Of a stretch of 64,000 nucleotides of DNA, positions 32,685-41,367 are shown one piece after another. Source of the DNA: Nocardia wallacei (GTDB taxonomy: Bacteria > Actinomycetota > Actinomycetes > Mycobacteriales > Mycobacteriaceae); contig NZ_JARWOP010000307.1 of NCBI RefSeq assembly GCF_029868745.1, positions 1 to 64,000 on the forward strand, given 5' to 3'. Below the pieces are notes generated by a model, which was not told where the DNA came from, made no database searches, and saw only the letters and a list, made by a program, of their open reading frames with translations. The position numbers and the translations under genes were made by a program. Numbering within the stretch: the first letter of the stretch is position 1; each line of letters opens with the position of its first letter.

Positions 32685-33656
32685 GTGAATCATGCGAACC
32701 AGACTCCCCGCCATGTTCCGGTCCTCCTGCGCCGCGCAGACGAAATCCTCGGTCCCGCACTGGATTCCGGTGGCGTCCTGGTCGATGCGACCCTAGGTCT
32801 CGGCGGTCATGCCGAGCACTTCCTGCGCACGTATCCGGCGATCCGGCTGATCGGTCTGGACCGCGACACCGAGGCGCTGCGGCTCGCCGGTGAGCGGCTG
32901 CGGCCGTTCGAAGACCGGATCACGCTCGTGCACACCCGGTACGACGGTCTGGCCGAGGCGTTGCAGTCCGCCGGGCTGTCCGCGACGAGTTCGGTCCGGG
33001 CGATCCTGATGGACCTGGGTGTGTCGTCGATGCAACTGGACGAGTCCGAACGCGGCTTCGCCTACTCGATCGACGCCCCGCTGGACATGCGCATGGACCC
33101 GACGGCCGAACTCACCGCCGCCGACGTGCTCAATACCTACAGCCATGGCGAGCTGGCCCGGGTGCTGAAAACCTATGGCGAGGAACGGTTCGCGGGGCGC
33201 ATCGCGAGCGAGGTCCTCAGGCGGCGGCAGCAGCGGCCGTTCACCACCAGCGCCCAATTGGTGGAGGTGCTCTACGACGCCATTCCCGCCGCGACCCGGC
33301 GCACCGGCGGTCATCCCGCCAAGCGCACCTTCCAGGCGCTGCGCGTGGAGGTGAATCGGGAGCTGGAGTCGCTGGAGGCCGCGCTGCCCGCGGCGCTCGC
33401 CGCGCTCGAGGTGGGCGGGCGCATCGTCGTCATGTCGTATCAATCGCTCGAGGACAAGGTGGTCAAGCAGGTGCTGACGCGGCGCTCCACGTCGCGCACG
33501 CCCGCGGGGTTACCGGTCGAACTGCCGGGCATGGGACCGGAATTCAGGATCCTCACTCGGGGGGCGGAGAAGGCTTCCGCAGGCGAGATCGAGGACAACC
33601 CGCGGGCCGCACCGGTACGGATGCGGGCCGCGGAACGGATAGCGGAGGCCGAATGA
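32685..33656 (+). CDS. rsmH: 16S rRNA (cytosine1402-N4)-methyltransferase RsmH
   Basis: A 323-residue SAM-dependent methyltransferase. Key blocks are HVPVLLRRADEIL, VDATLGLGGHAEHFL (SAM-binding), AILMDLGVSSMQLDESERGFAY and the C-terminal YQSLEDKVVKQ. It methylates C1402 in the decoding centre of 16S rRNA. GTG 32685 follows GGGAGGTCGAG. It lies 201 bases after mraZ, with the mraW-type RNA in between. Confidence 0.93.
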   Translation: MNHANQTPRHVPVLLRRADEILGPALDSGGVLVDATLGLGGHAEHFLRTYPAIRLIGLDRDTEALRLAGERLRPFEDRITLVHTRYDGLAEALQSAGLSATSSVRAILMDLGVSSMQLDESERGFAYSIDAPLDMRMDPTAELTAADVLNTYSHGELARVLKTYGEERFAGRIASEVLRRRQQRPFTTSAQLVEVLYDAIPAATRRTGGHPAKRTFQALRVEVNRELESLEAALPAALAALEVGGRIVVMSYQSLEDKVVKQVLTRRSTSRTPAGLPVELPGMGPEFRILTRGAEKASAGEIEDNPRAAPVRMRAAERIAEAE

Positions 33657-33771
33657 ACATGGCGCGATCGGTACGGCCGGGACAGCTCACGTGGGAAACC
33701 ACGCGGCGTACCGGACTTGCCGTCGCGTCGAGCCGGCCGACGGGGTTGAACGCAGTAGGGGAGGCGGAGAT

Positions 33772-35001
33772 ATGAGCGTGCGCACACGGGTGGACGCACC
33801 GCGGCGGGAGTCGTCCCGGCGGGCGGCCAAGACCGCGGAGCAGCGAGCCGCGCAGGTCATGCCGCGGCGCGGCGAGAAGGCCGCGCCGCAGCGGGTGGAG
33901 CAGGCCGAGCGGGTGAAATCCGGTGCGGCGCAGCGCGCTTACGCCCGGCGCCGCAACCGCGTCCAGGGCGGCGGCCTGCCGCCACTGCCGGGCCGGGCCG
34001 CGTCCGCGATGGCGGGCCGGTTGCCGTTCGTGACCGGCATCATCGCCCTGCTGGCCGGCGGCCTGATGGTCACTTTGCTGCTGACGACCCACGCCGCCGA
34101 GGACAGCTACCAGCTCGGCGACGCCCGCCGCATCAACCGCCAGCTCAGCGACGAGCGAGCGGCCCTGCAGCGCGAGGTGGCCGCCGCCGACTCGGCCCCC
34201 GAACTGGCGAACCGAGCCCGCGAACTCGGCATGATCCCCGCGAAGGACCCGTCCCGCCTGCTCATCGCCCCCGACGGCACAATCACGGTGATCGGCAAGG
34301 AAACCCCCGAACAGGGCGCCCCCGCCCCACCCCTGAACACCACCCCCTCCGCCTCCCCGGCCGTCCCCAAACTCGTCCAGGCCCAAGGAGAACGCCTCGT
34401 CCCGGTAACCACCCCCACCCCGGGCGCTAACCAGCCCGCGGGCGCGAGCCCAGCTGCAGGCACCAACCAGCCCGCGGGCGCGAGCCCAGCTGCAGGCACC
34501 AACTCTGATGCGGGCACCAACCCTGATGCGGGCGCCAATCCAGGTGCGGGCGCCAACCAAGCGCCCGGGGCGAATCAGGCCCCGGTCGCAGGACAGGGCA
34601 CCGCACCAGAAGACGCGGCCGCAACGCCGACCCAGGCGGGCGGGAACCAGGAACAGCAGGCCCCGGCCGAGCCCGCCCCGGCGCAACTGCCGGCCGCACC
34701 GGCAGCTGGAAGCCCGGTAGGGGCAGACCAGGCACCGGCGGCAGGGGACCCTGTGGCTTCGGACCAATCGGCCGGGCAGTCTGCGGGTTCGGTTCCGGGA
34801 CAGACGGTTCCGGCTTCCGGGCCGCTTGATCGGGCCGTGCCGGTCCCGGGTACGTCGACCGATTCCGCGAATTCCGCACCGGCCGCGAGCGGTACCTCGC
34901 CGGGAGCCGAAGCTGTTGCGGGGCAGCAGGGTCCGGCGATAGCCGGAGCGCCGGAGGCCGAGTCCGTCGAGTCGCCCGCGGCGGGTGGGGCGGTGCGATG
35001 A
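33772..35001 (+). CDS. ftsL: FtsL-like bitopic division protein with long Pro/Ala-rich extracytoplasmic tail
   Basis: A 409-residue protein. A basic cytoplasmic region of about 80 residues precedes one transmembrane helix (VTGIIALLAGGLMVTLLLTT). A leucine-zipper-like coiled coil follows (RRINRQLSDERAALQREVAAADSAPELANRARELGM). These are the marks of FtsL, and the position between rsmH and ftsI agrees. The remaining 240 residues are a Pro/Ala/Gly/Gln-rich tail with tandem repeats, as in the proline-rich Rv2164c. ATG 33772 follows GGAGGCGGAG. It should bind FtsQ/FtsB partners and activate FtsWI at the septum. Confidence 0.85.
   Translation: MSVRTRVDAPRRESSRRAAKTAEQRAAQVMPRRGEKAAPQRVEQAERVKSGAAQRAYARRRNRVQGGGLPPLPGRAASAMAGRLPFVTGIIALLAGGLMVTLLLTTHAAEDSYQLGDARRINRQLSDERAALQREVAAADSAPELANRARELGMIPAKDPSRLLIAPDGTITVIGKETPEQGAPAPPLNTTPSASPAVPKLVQAQGERLVPVTTPTPGANQPAGASPAAGTNQPAGASPAAGTNSDAGTNPDAGANPGAGANQAPGANQAPVAGQGTAPEDAAATPTQAGGNQEQQAPAEPAPAQLPAAPAAGSPVGADQAPAAGDPVASDQSAGQSAGSVPGQTVPASGPLDRAVPVPGTSTDSANSAPAASGTSPGAEAVAGQQGPAIAGAPEAESVESPAAGGAVR
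34429..34500. repeat. ftsL: exact 36-bp tandem duplication in ftsL
   Basis: Positions 34429-34464 and 34465-34500 are identical 36-bp units, each encoding NQPAGASPAAGT. Degenerate units (NSDAGT, NPDAGA, NPGAGA) continue to about 34575. Copy number probably varies between strains. Confidence 0.9.
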
Positions 35002-36887
35002 GTCCGGCTCGTGGGCGCACGGCGGCTCGGCGGGCTCCGGCGCGGGGGCCGCGCAAACGCTCGAGGAGGGTGGCCGAGACGGCGGCGGATGCCTCGGCTC
35101 GGATTCGGTTCGGGGTGGGGCGGATTCTGATGATGGCGGCGCTGCTGGTCGTCGCGGTCCAATTGCTCTGGGTGCAAACCGTTTCCGCGCCGTCGTTGTC
35201 GGCGGAGGCGGCCGGGCAGCGTACTGTGCACGTCGCCGACGCGGCGTTGCGCGGGCCGATCACCGACCGCAACGGCAAGTCGCTCGCCTTCACCATCGCG
35301 ACCAAGGAACTCACCTTCCTGCCGGTGCAGGTGCGTAAGGAGCTGGCCGAGGCGCGGGCGAAATCCGCCAAGGCCCCCGATCCGGATCAGCGGCTGCAGG
35401 CGATCGCCAAGACGATCCACGAAAAGCTCGGCCCGGCCGCCCCGAAGGAATCGGAGCTGCTGGCCATGCTGCGCAGCGACGAGACCTATGTCCGCCTGGC
35501 GCGCAATGTCGACGCGCGCGTGGCCGCCGAGATCAAGGAGAAATACCCCGAGATCACGGTGGACCGCCAGGACAGCCGCGACTACCCCGGCGGCTCGCTG
35601 GCCGCCAACGTCATCGGTGCGACCGGCTGGGACGGGCACGGCGCCATCGGCCTGGAGTCCTCGATGGACTCACAGCTGGCCGGCACCGACGGCTCGCACA
35701 CCTACGACCAGGGCTCCGACGGCGCGGTGATCCCCGGCAGCGAGCGCGACCGCCAGCCCGCCGTCGACGGCGCGACCGTGGAGCTGACCCTGGATTCGGA
35801 TCTGCAGTACTACGTGCAGCAGCAGGTCCAGCAGGCCAAGCAGATGTCTGGCGCGCAGGACGCCTCCGCCGTCGTGCTCGACGCGCACACCGGCCAGGTG
35901 CTCGCGATGGCCAACGACAACACGTTCAATCCCGAACTGGGCGCGAAGGATTGGGGTTCCGCCCAGATGGGCAACCCCTCGGTCACCAACGTTTTCGAGC
36001 CGGGTTCGGTGAACAAGATCGTCACGGCGGCCTCGGCCATCGAGTACGGCCTCACGAATCCGGAAGAGGTGCACCAGGTTCCCGGCGAGATCAGCATGGG
36101 CGGTGTCACCGTGCACGACGCGTGGGACCACGGCGTCACCCCGTTCACCACCACCGGCGTCTTCGGCAAGTCGTCCAACGTCGGCACCCTGATGCTGGCG
36201 CAGCGCGTCGGAGAAGACCGCTACGCCGACATGCTGAAGCGCTTCGGGCTCGGGCAGCGCACCGGCGTCGGCCTGCCGGGCGAGAGCGGCGGCAGCGTCC
36301 CGGCCCGCGACCAGTGGTCGGGCTCGACCTTCGCGAACCTGCCTATCGGCCAGGGCCTTTCGATGACCCTGCTGCAGATGACGGGCATGTACCAGGCGAT
36401 CGCCAACGACGGCGTGCGGGTGCCGCCGCGCATCGTGAAGGCCGAGATCGGCCCGGGCGGCAACCGCGAGGAGGAGCCGCAGCCCGACGGTGTGCGCGTC
36501 GTCAGCCCGCAGACCGCACGGACCCTGCGCGGCATGTTCCAGTCGGTGGTGCAGCGCGATCCGATGGGCGTGCAGCAGGGCACCGGGCCCGCCGGCGGCG
36601 TCGAGGGCTACCAGGTGGCGGGCAAGACCGGCACCGCACAGCAGATCGACGCGAATTGCCGCTGCTACTCCGCGGACCGCTACTGGATCACCTTCGCCGG
36701 CATCGCCCCCGCCGACAACCCGCGCTACGTCGTCGGCATCATGCTGAACGCGCCGATCCGCAGCTCGGACGGCAGCGGCGGGCAGTCGGCCGCGCCGCTG
36801 TTCCACAACATCGCCTCCTGGGCGCTGCAGCGCGACCGGATCCCGCCCTCCCCGCCCGCCAAGCCCCTTGTCCTGCAAGCGATGTGA
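34998..36887 (+). CDS. ftsI: class B penicillin-binding protein, septal transpeptidase FtsI/PbpB
   Basis: A 629-residue class B PBP. A basic N-terminus and one membrane anchor (ILMMAALLVVAVQLLWV) precede the PBP dimerisation domain. The transpeptidase domain has catalytic Ser337 in EPGSVNKIV, the SSN motif at 392-394 and KTGTA from Lys543. It cross-links septal peptidoglycan together with FtsW. ATG 34998 overlaps the ftsL stop (ATGA). It matches PbpB of mycobacteria. Confidence 0.95.
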   Translation: MSPARGRTAARRAPARGPRKRSRRVAETAADASARIRFGVGRILMMAALLVVAVQLLWVQTVSAPSLSAEAAGQRTVHVADAALRGPITDRNGKSLAFTIATKELTFLPVQVRKELAEARAKSAKAPDPDQRLQAIAKTIHEKLGPAAPKESELLAMLRSDETYVRLARNVDARVAAEIKEKYPEITVDRQDSRDYPGGSLAANVIGATGWDGHGAIGLESSMDSQLAGTDGSHTYDQGSDGAVIPGSERDRQPAVDGATVELTLDSDLQYYVQQQVQQAKQMSGAQDASAVVLDAHTGQVLAMANDNTFNPELGAKDWGSAQMGNPSVTNVFEPGSVNKIVTAASAIEYGLTNPEEVHQVPGEISMGGVTVHDAWDHGVTPFTTTGVFGKSSNVGTLMLAQRVGEDRYADMLKRFGLGQRTGVGLPGESGGSVPARDQWSGSTFANLPIGQGLSMTLLQMTGMYQAIANDGVRVPPRIVKAEIGPGGNREEEPQPDGVRVVSPQTARTLRGMFQSVVQRDPMGVQQGTGPAGGVEGYQVAGKTGTAQQIDANCRCYSADRYWITFAGIAPADNPRYVVGIMLNAPIRSSDGSGGQSAAPLFHNIASWALQRDRIPPSPPAKPLVLQAM

Positions 36888-37219
36888 GAATGGTTCGCCT
36901 GATGCAACGGTACCCGTCGGCCGGATCGGCGGACCCCCTCGGCGCGCCCCGCGTGCCACGCGGTCGCCGCATGCCTCCCGAACGGGTCGGACGGGATGCG
37001 CCAGGTGTGCTCCGCAGCCTGCCCGGACGGCGGTGGCAACCCGTGGAGCAGGCTCGGAACCCGTTCCGGCACCGGGAACAGGACCGGTGACCGAGCCGGG
37101 CGGACCGAACCGGTATGGCCGGGAACCCGCAGCGTCGGCCTGGCGGTAACCTGACACGTCGATCCGATCCGTTCCGGGGGAGACGGCACCGCAGAACCGC
37201 ATACATCGAGAGGAGCTTC
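36888..37219. other. intergenic region between ftsI and murE
   Basis: About 330 bases that break an otherwise tightly packed cluster. A weak hairpin (GTTCC/GGAAC near 37059-37075) is visible. M. tuberculosis has inserted genes at this same junction. A local promoter for murE is plausible, but I cannot point to hexamers. Confidence 0.4.
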
Positions 37220-38803
37220 GTGCCCGTGCAGCCCAGCCCGCAGGTCCTGCGTCCCGCGGCGCCGCCGTCCACCGCGCTGCGAACGGTCGTCGAGCTCACG
37301 GGCGCGCGCCCGAGTCGCGATCTCGCCGACATCGCGGTCACCGGCATCGAACAGCGGTCGAACGCCGTGCGGCCGGGCGATCTGTTCGCCGGTCTCGCCG
37401 GGGCGCGGGCGCACGGCGCCCGATTCGCCGCCGCCGCTGTCGAACAGGGTGCGGTCGCGGTGCTCACCGATCCCGCAGGGGCCGAACAGATCGGCGCGCT
37501 GGATGTGCCCGTGCTGGTCCACGACGATCCGCGCGCGGTCCTGGGCGAGCTGTCGGCGGCGATCTACGGCAATCCGTCGCAACGGTTGCAGGTCCTCGGC
37601 ATCACCGGCACTTCCGGCAAGACCACCACGGCGTATCTGGTGGAGGCGGGCCTGGCCGCGGCCGGCCGGCAGACGGCGCTGATCGGCACCATCGAGACCC
37701 GCATCGGCGGCCGCCGGGTGCCGAGCGCGCTGACCACGCCCGAGGCGCCGCAGCTGCACGCGATGTTCGCGCTGATGGTCGAGCAGGGCGTGCAGGTCGT
37801 GGTGATGGAGGTGTCCAGCCACGCGCTGGTTCTGGGCCGGGTCGACGGGGTGCGGTTCGCGGTGGGCGCGTTCACCAATCTGTCGCAGGACCACCTGGAC
37901 TTCCACGCCGACTTCGAGGACTATTTCGCCGCCAAGCGGCGACTGTTCGAGCCCGAGTCGCCGGTGGCCGCCCAGCAGTGCGTGATCTGCGTCGACGACG
38001 CGTGGGGCCGCCGCCTGGCGCGCGAGGTGGGCGGCCGCACGCCCGTGGTCACCGTGGCGACGGCGGCGAGCCCGACCGGTGAGGCCGCCCCCGACTGGCT
38101 CGCGCTCGGTGCGTCGGCCGACGGCGGCGAGCAGACCTTCACCGCCGCCCGGCAGGACGTGAAAATCCCGGTGCGACTGCGGCTTCCGGGCAGCTACAAC
38201 ATCGCCAACGGCCTGCTGGCGGTCGCGGTGTGCGAGGCGGCGGGCGTCGACGCGGCGACCGCGGCGGCGGCGCTGGCGCACGTGGACGTGCCGGGCCGGA
38301 TGCAGCGCGTCGACCGGGGCCAGGACTTCCTCGCCGTCGTGGACTACGCGCACAAGCCCGCCGCGGTGGAGTCGGTGATCGCGACGCTGCGCGAATACAT
38401 CAAGGGTTCCGGCGGGCGGCTGGCCGTGGTGGTGGGTGCGGGCGGCGACCGCGACGCCGGGAAGCGCCCGCTGATGGGCGCCACCGCGGCCCGCGGCGCC
38501 GATCTGCTGATCATCACCGACGACAATCCGCGCAGCGAGGATCCGGCGGTCATCCGCGAGGCGATTCGCGGTGGCGCGCTGGGCATCGCGGAGGCCGAAC
38601 GCGGCGAGGTCGTCGAGCTCGGCGACCGCGCCGCGGCGATCACCGCCGCCGTGGACTGGGCCCGACCGGGTGACGTCGTGCTGGTGGCGGGCAAGGGACA
38701 CGAGACTGGGCAGGAGATTGCGGGTGTGAAGTATCCGTTCGATGACCGCGAGGTGCTGGCGGAGGCCCTTTCACGGAAAGCGAAGGACCTGACGGTTTCA
38801 TGA
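37220..38803 (+). CDS. murE: UDP-N-acetylmuramoyl-L-alanyl-D-glutamate-2,6-diaminopimelate ligase
   Basis: A 527-residue Mur ligase. The ATP loop GTSGKTTT, the central LSQDHLDFH and the DNPRSED motif are present; DNPR is specific for enzymes that add meso-diaminopimelate. It adds the third residue of the stem peptide in the cytoplasm. GTG 37220 follows GAGAGGAG with six bases spacing; the longer frame to 37115 adds arginine-rich shadow residues. Its stop overlaps murF (ATGA). Confidence 0.94.
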   Translation: MPVQPSPQVLRPAAPPSTALRTVVELTGARPSRDLADIAVTGIEQRSNAVRPGDLFAGLAGARAHGARFAAAAVEQGAVAVLTDPAGAEQIGALDVPVLVHDDPRAVLGELSAAIYGNPSQRLQVLGITGTSGKTTTAYLVEAGLAAAGRQTALIGTIETRIGGRRVPSALTTPEAPQLHAMFALMVEQGVQVVVMEVSSHALVLGRVDGVRFAVGAFTNLSQDHLDFHADFEDYFAAKRRLFEPESPVAAQQCVICVDDAWGRRLAREVGGRTPVVTVATAASPTGEAAPDWLALGASADGGEQTFTAARQDVKIPVRLRLPGSYNIANGLLAVAVCEAAGVDAATAAAALAHVDVPGRMQRVDRGQDFLAVVDYAHKPAAVESVIATLREYIKGSGGRLAVVVGAGGDRDAGKRPLMGATAARGADLLIITDDNPRSEDPAVIREAIRGGALGIAEAERGEVVELGDRAAAITAAVDWARPGDVVLVAGKGHETGQEIAGVKYPFDDREVLAEALSRKAKDLTVS

Positions 38804-40287
38804 TCGAGATGACTCTGCGGGAGATCGCGGACGTCGTCGGCGGCACGCTGCACGATGTACCCGACCCCGCGGTGACGGTGACCGGTGCGGTCGAATTCGA
38901 TTCGCGCCGAATCAATTCCGGCGACCTGTTCCTGGCGATGCCGGGCGAGCACAGCGACGGCCACGACTTCGCGGCCGCCGCGGTGGCCGCGGGCGCGGTG
39001 GCGGTGCTGGCGGCGCGCCCGATCGGTGTGCCTGCGATCGTGGTGACGCCCGCGGGCGCCGCGCCGAGCCGCGCGATGGCGCTGGCACACGACCGCGACG
39101 GTTCCGGCGCGGCCGTGCTGGCGGCGCTGGCGAAGCTGGCCCGGGCGAACATCGACCGGCTGGTGGCGGGCGGGCTGACCGTCGTCGGCGTGACGGGATC
39201 GTCGGGCAAGACCTCCACCAAGGATCTGCTGGCGAGCGTGCTGGCCCCGCTGGGCCCGGTCGTCGCCCCGCCCGGTTCGTTCAACAACGAACTGGGCCAC
39301 CCGTGGACGGCATTGCGTGCCGACGCCGCGACCCGGTTCCTGGTGCTGGAGCTGTCCGCGCGCGGACCCGGGCACATCAAGGCGCTCACCGAGACCGCCC
39401 CGCCGACCATCGGCGTGGTGCTCAATGTCGGCACCGCGCATCTGGGCGAGTTCGGCAGCCGCGAGGCCATCGCGCAGGCCAAAGGCGAACTGGTGGAGGC
39501 GCTTCCGCCGTCCGGCGTCGCGGTGCTCAACGCCGACGACCCGAACGTGGCGGCCATGGCGAGCCGCACCGACGCCCGGGTGGTGACCGTCGGCCAGTCG
39601 ACCGGCGCCGACGTCCGGGCCACCGACGTCGCCCTCGAGGGCGACGCGCGGGCCCGATTCACCTTGCACGCCAAGGGCTTCCAGGTGCCGGTCCGGCTGG
39701 CCGTGCACGGCGAGCACCAGGTCGGCAACGCGCTGTCGGCCGCGGCCGTCGCGCTGGAGTGCGGCGCCGACCCCGAGACGGTGGCGCGAGCGCTGTCGGG
39801 CGCGCGGATCGCCTCGGCGCACCGGATGGACGTGCGCACCCGCGCCGACGGCGTCACCGTCGTCAACGATTCCTACAACGCCAACCCGGATTCGGTGCGC
39901 GCGGCGCTCAAGGCGCTGGTGAGCATGGCCAAGGAGACCGATCGCCGGACCTGGGCGGTGCTCGGCGAGATGGCCGAGCTGGGCGAGGAATCGGTCATCG
40001 AACACGACCGCATCGGCCGGCTGGCGGTGCGCCTGGACGTCGATCGGCTCATTGTCGTCGGCACCGGGCGCCCGGCGCACGCGCTGCACCAGGGTGCGGT
40101 GATGGAAGGTTCGTGGGGTGAGGAATCGGTCCTCGTCCCCGATATCGAGGCCGCGATCGCGGTGCTGGACGACGAGATCGCGGCGGGTGATGTGGTGCTG
40201 GTGAAGGCGTCGAACTCGGCCGGGCTGTGGGCGGTCGCGCAACACCTCATCGCGGCTCCCGGGGCAGGCACGGAGGCGGCGGTATGA
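38800..40287 (+). CDS. murF: UDP-N-acetylmuramoyl-tripeptide-D-alanyl-D-alanine ligase
   Basis: A 495-residue Mur ligase with the ATP loop TGSSGKTSTKDLL, SFNNELGHPWT, NVGTAHLGEFGS and VVNDSYNANPDS. It adds D-Ala-D-Ala to complete the UDP-MurNAc pentapeptide. The start ATG overlaps the murE TGA, and its stop overlaps the mraY ATG. Confidence 0.94.
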   Translation: MIEMTLREIADVVGGTLHDVPDPAVTVTGAVEFDSRRINSGDLFLAMPGEHSDGHDFAAAAVAAGAVAVLAARPIGVPAIVVTPAGAAPSRAMALAHDRDGSGAAVLAALAKLARANIDRLVAGGLTVVGVTGSSGKTSTKDLLASVLAPLGPVVAPPGSFNNELGHPWTALRADAATRFLVLELSARGPGHIKALTETAPPTIGVVLNVGTAHLGEFGSREAIAQAKGELVEALPPSGVAVLNADDPNVAAMASRTDARVVTVGQSTGADVRATDVALEGDARARFTLHAKGFQVPVRLAVHGEHQVGNALSAAAVALECGADPETVARALSGARIASAHRMDVRTRADGVTVVNDSYNANPDSVRAALKALVSMAKETDRRTWAVLGEMAELGEESVIEHDRIGRLAVRLDVDRLIVVGTGRPAHALHQGAVMEGSWGEESVLVPDIEAAIAVLDDEIAAGDVVLVKASNSAGLWAVAQHLIAAPGAGTEAAV

Positions 40288-41360
40288 GACAGATCCTGTT
40301 CGCGGCGGCGATCGCCCTGGCGGTGTCGATCCTGTTGACGCCGTTGCTGATCCGGATGTTCGCCCGGCGCGGTTTCGGCCAGGAGATCCGCATCGACGGG
40401 CCGGAGAGCCATCAGGCCAAGCGCGGCACCCCCACCATGGGCGGCGTGGCGATCCTGGTCGGGTTGTGGGCCGGGTACTGGGGTTCGCACCTGATCGGCA
40501 TCGGGTACGAGGCCGAGGGGCCGACCGTCTCGGGCCTGCTGGTGCTGTCGCTGACCACGGCGCTGGGCGCGGTCGGCTTCATCGATGACTTCATCAAGCT
40601 GCGCAAGCAGCGCAATCTCGGGCTCACCGCGGCGGGGAAGTATCTCGGGCAGCTGTCCGCCGCGGTCATCTTCGGCGTGCTGGCGTTGCAGTTCCCGGGC
40701 GCGAACAAGCAGACCCCGGCCAGCCGCCACCTGTCCTACGTCCGCGACATCACCACGGTGTCGATGGGTGTCATCATCTTCCTGGCCTTCGTCTGCCTGG
40801 TGGTGGTCGCCTGGTCGAACGCGGTGAACCTGACCGACGGACTCGACGGACTGGCGGCGGGGTCGATGAGCCTGGTGCTGGGCTCCTACGTGATCATCAC
40901 CTTCTGGCAGTACCGCAACGCCTGCTCGACGCACGCCGAGGCGGGGTGCTACAACGTGCGCGACCCGCTGGACCTGGCCCTGGTCTGTGCCGCCGGAGCG
41001 GCCGCATGCATCGGATTCCTGTGGTGGAACGCGGCTCCCGCCAAGATCTTCATGGGCGACACCGGCTCGCTGGCGCTGGGCGGCCTGCTCGCCGGGCTGT
41101 CCATCACCACGCGCACCGAACTGCTGATGATCGTGATCGGCGCGCTGTTCGTGGCCGAGACCGCGTCGGTGGTGCTGCAGGTCGCGGTGTACCGCACCAC
41201 CCGGAACCGGTTGTTCAAAATGGCGCCGTTCCACCACCACTTCGAACTCAGCAAATGGGCAGAGACTACGGTGATCATTCGGTTCTGGTTGCTCGCGGCC
41301 ATAGCGTCGGCAGTCGGACTGGGATTGTTCTACAGCGAATATCTCTCTCAGGTCGGGTAA
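40284..41360 (+). CDS. mraY: phospho-N-acetylmuramoyl-pentapeptide transferase
   Basis: A 358-residue membrane enzyme with about ten helices. Family motifs are HQAKRGTPTMGG, the catalytic aspartates in FIDDFIKLRKQ and NLTDGLDGLAAG, and APFHHHFELSKW. It transfers phospho-MurNAc-pentapeptide to decaprenyl/undecaprenyl phosphate to form lipid I at the inner face of the membrane. The start ATG at 40284 overlaps the murF stop. Confidence 0.95.
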   Translation: MRQILFAAAIALAVSILLTPLLIRMFARRGFGQEIRIDGPESHQAKRGTPTMGGVAILVGLWAGYWGSHLIGIGYEAEGPTVSGLLVLSLTTALGAVGFIDDFIKLRKQRNLGLTAAGKYLGQLSAAVIFGVLALQFPGANKQTPASRHLSYVRDITTVSMGVIIFLAFVCLVVVAWSNAVNLTDGLDGLAAGSMSLVLGSYVIITFWQYRNACSTHAEAGCYNVRDPLDLALVCAAGAAACIGFLWWNAAPAKIFMGDTGSLALGGLLAGLSITTRTELLMIVIGALFVAETASVVLQVAVYRTTRNRLFKMAPFHHHFELSKWAETTVIIRFWLLAAIASAVGLGLFYSEYLSQVG

Positions 41361-41367
41361 AGCAGCG

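Noticed and set aside
36902..37090. 62-codon ORF between ftsI and murE
   Set aside because: No ribosome site, Arg/Pro-rich composition and no recognisable family. The gap is reported as intergenic instead.
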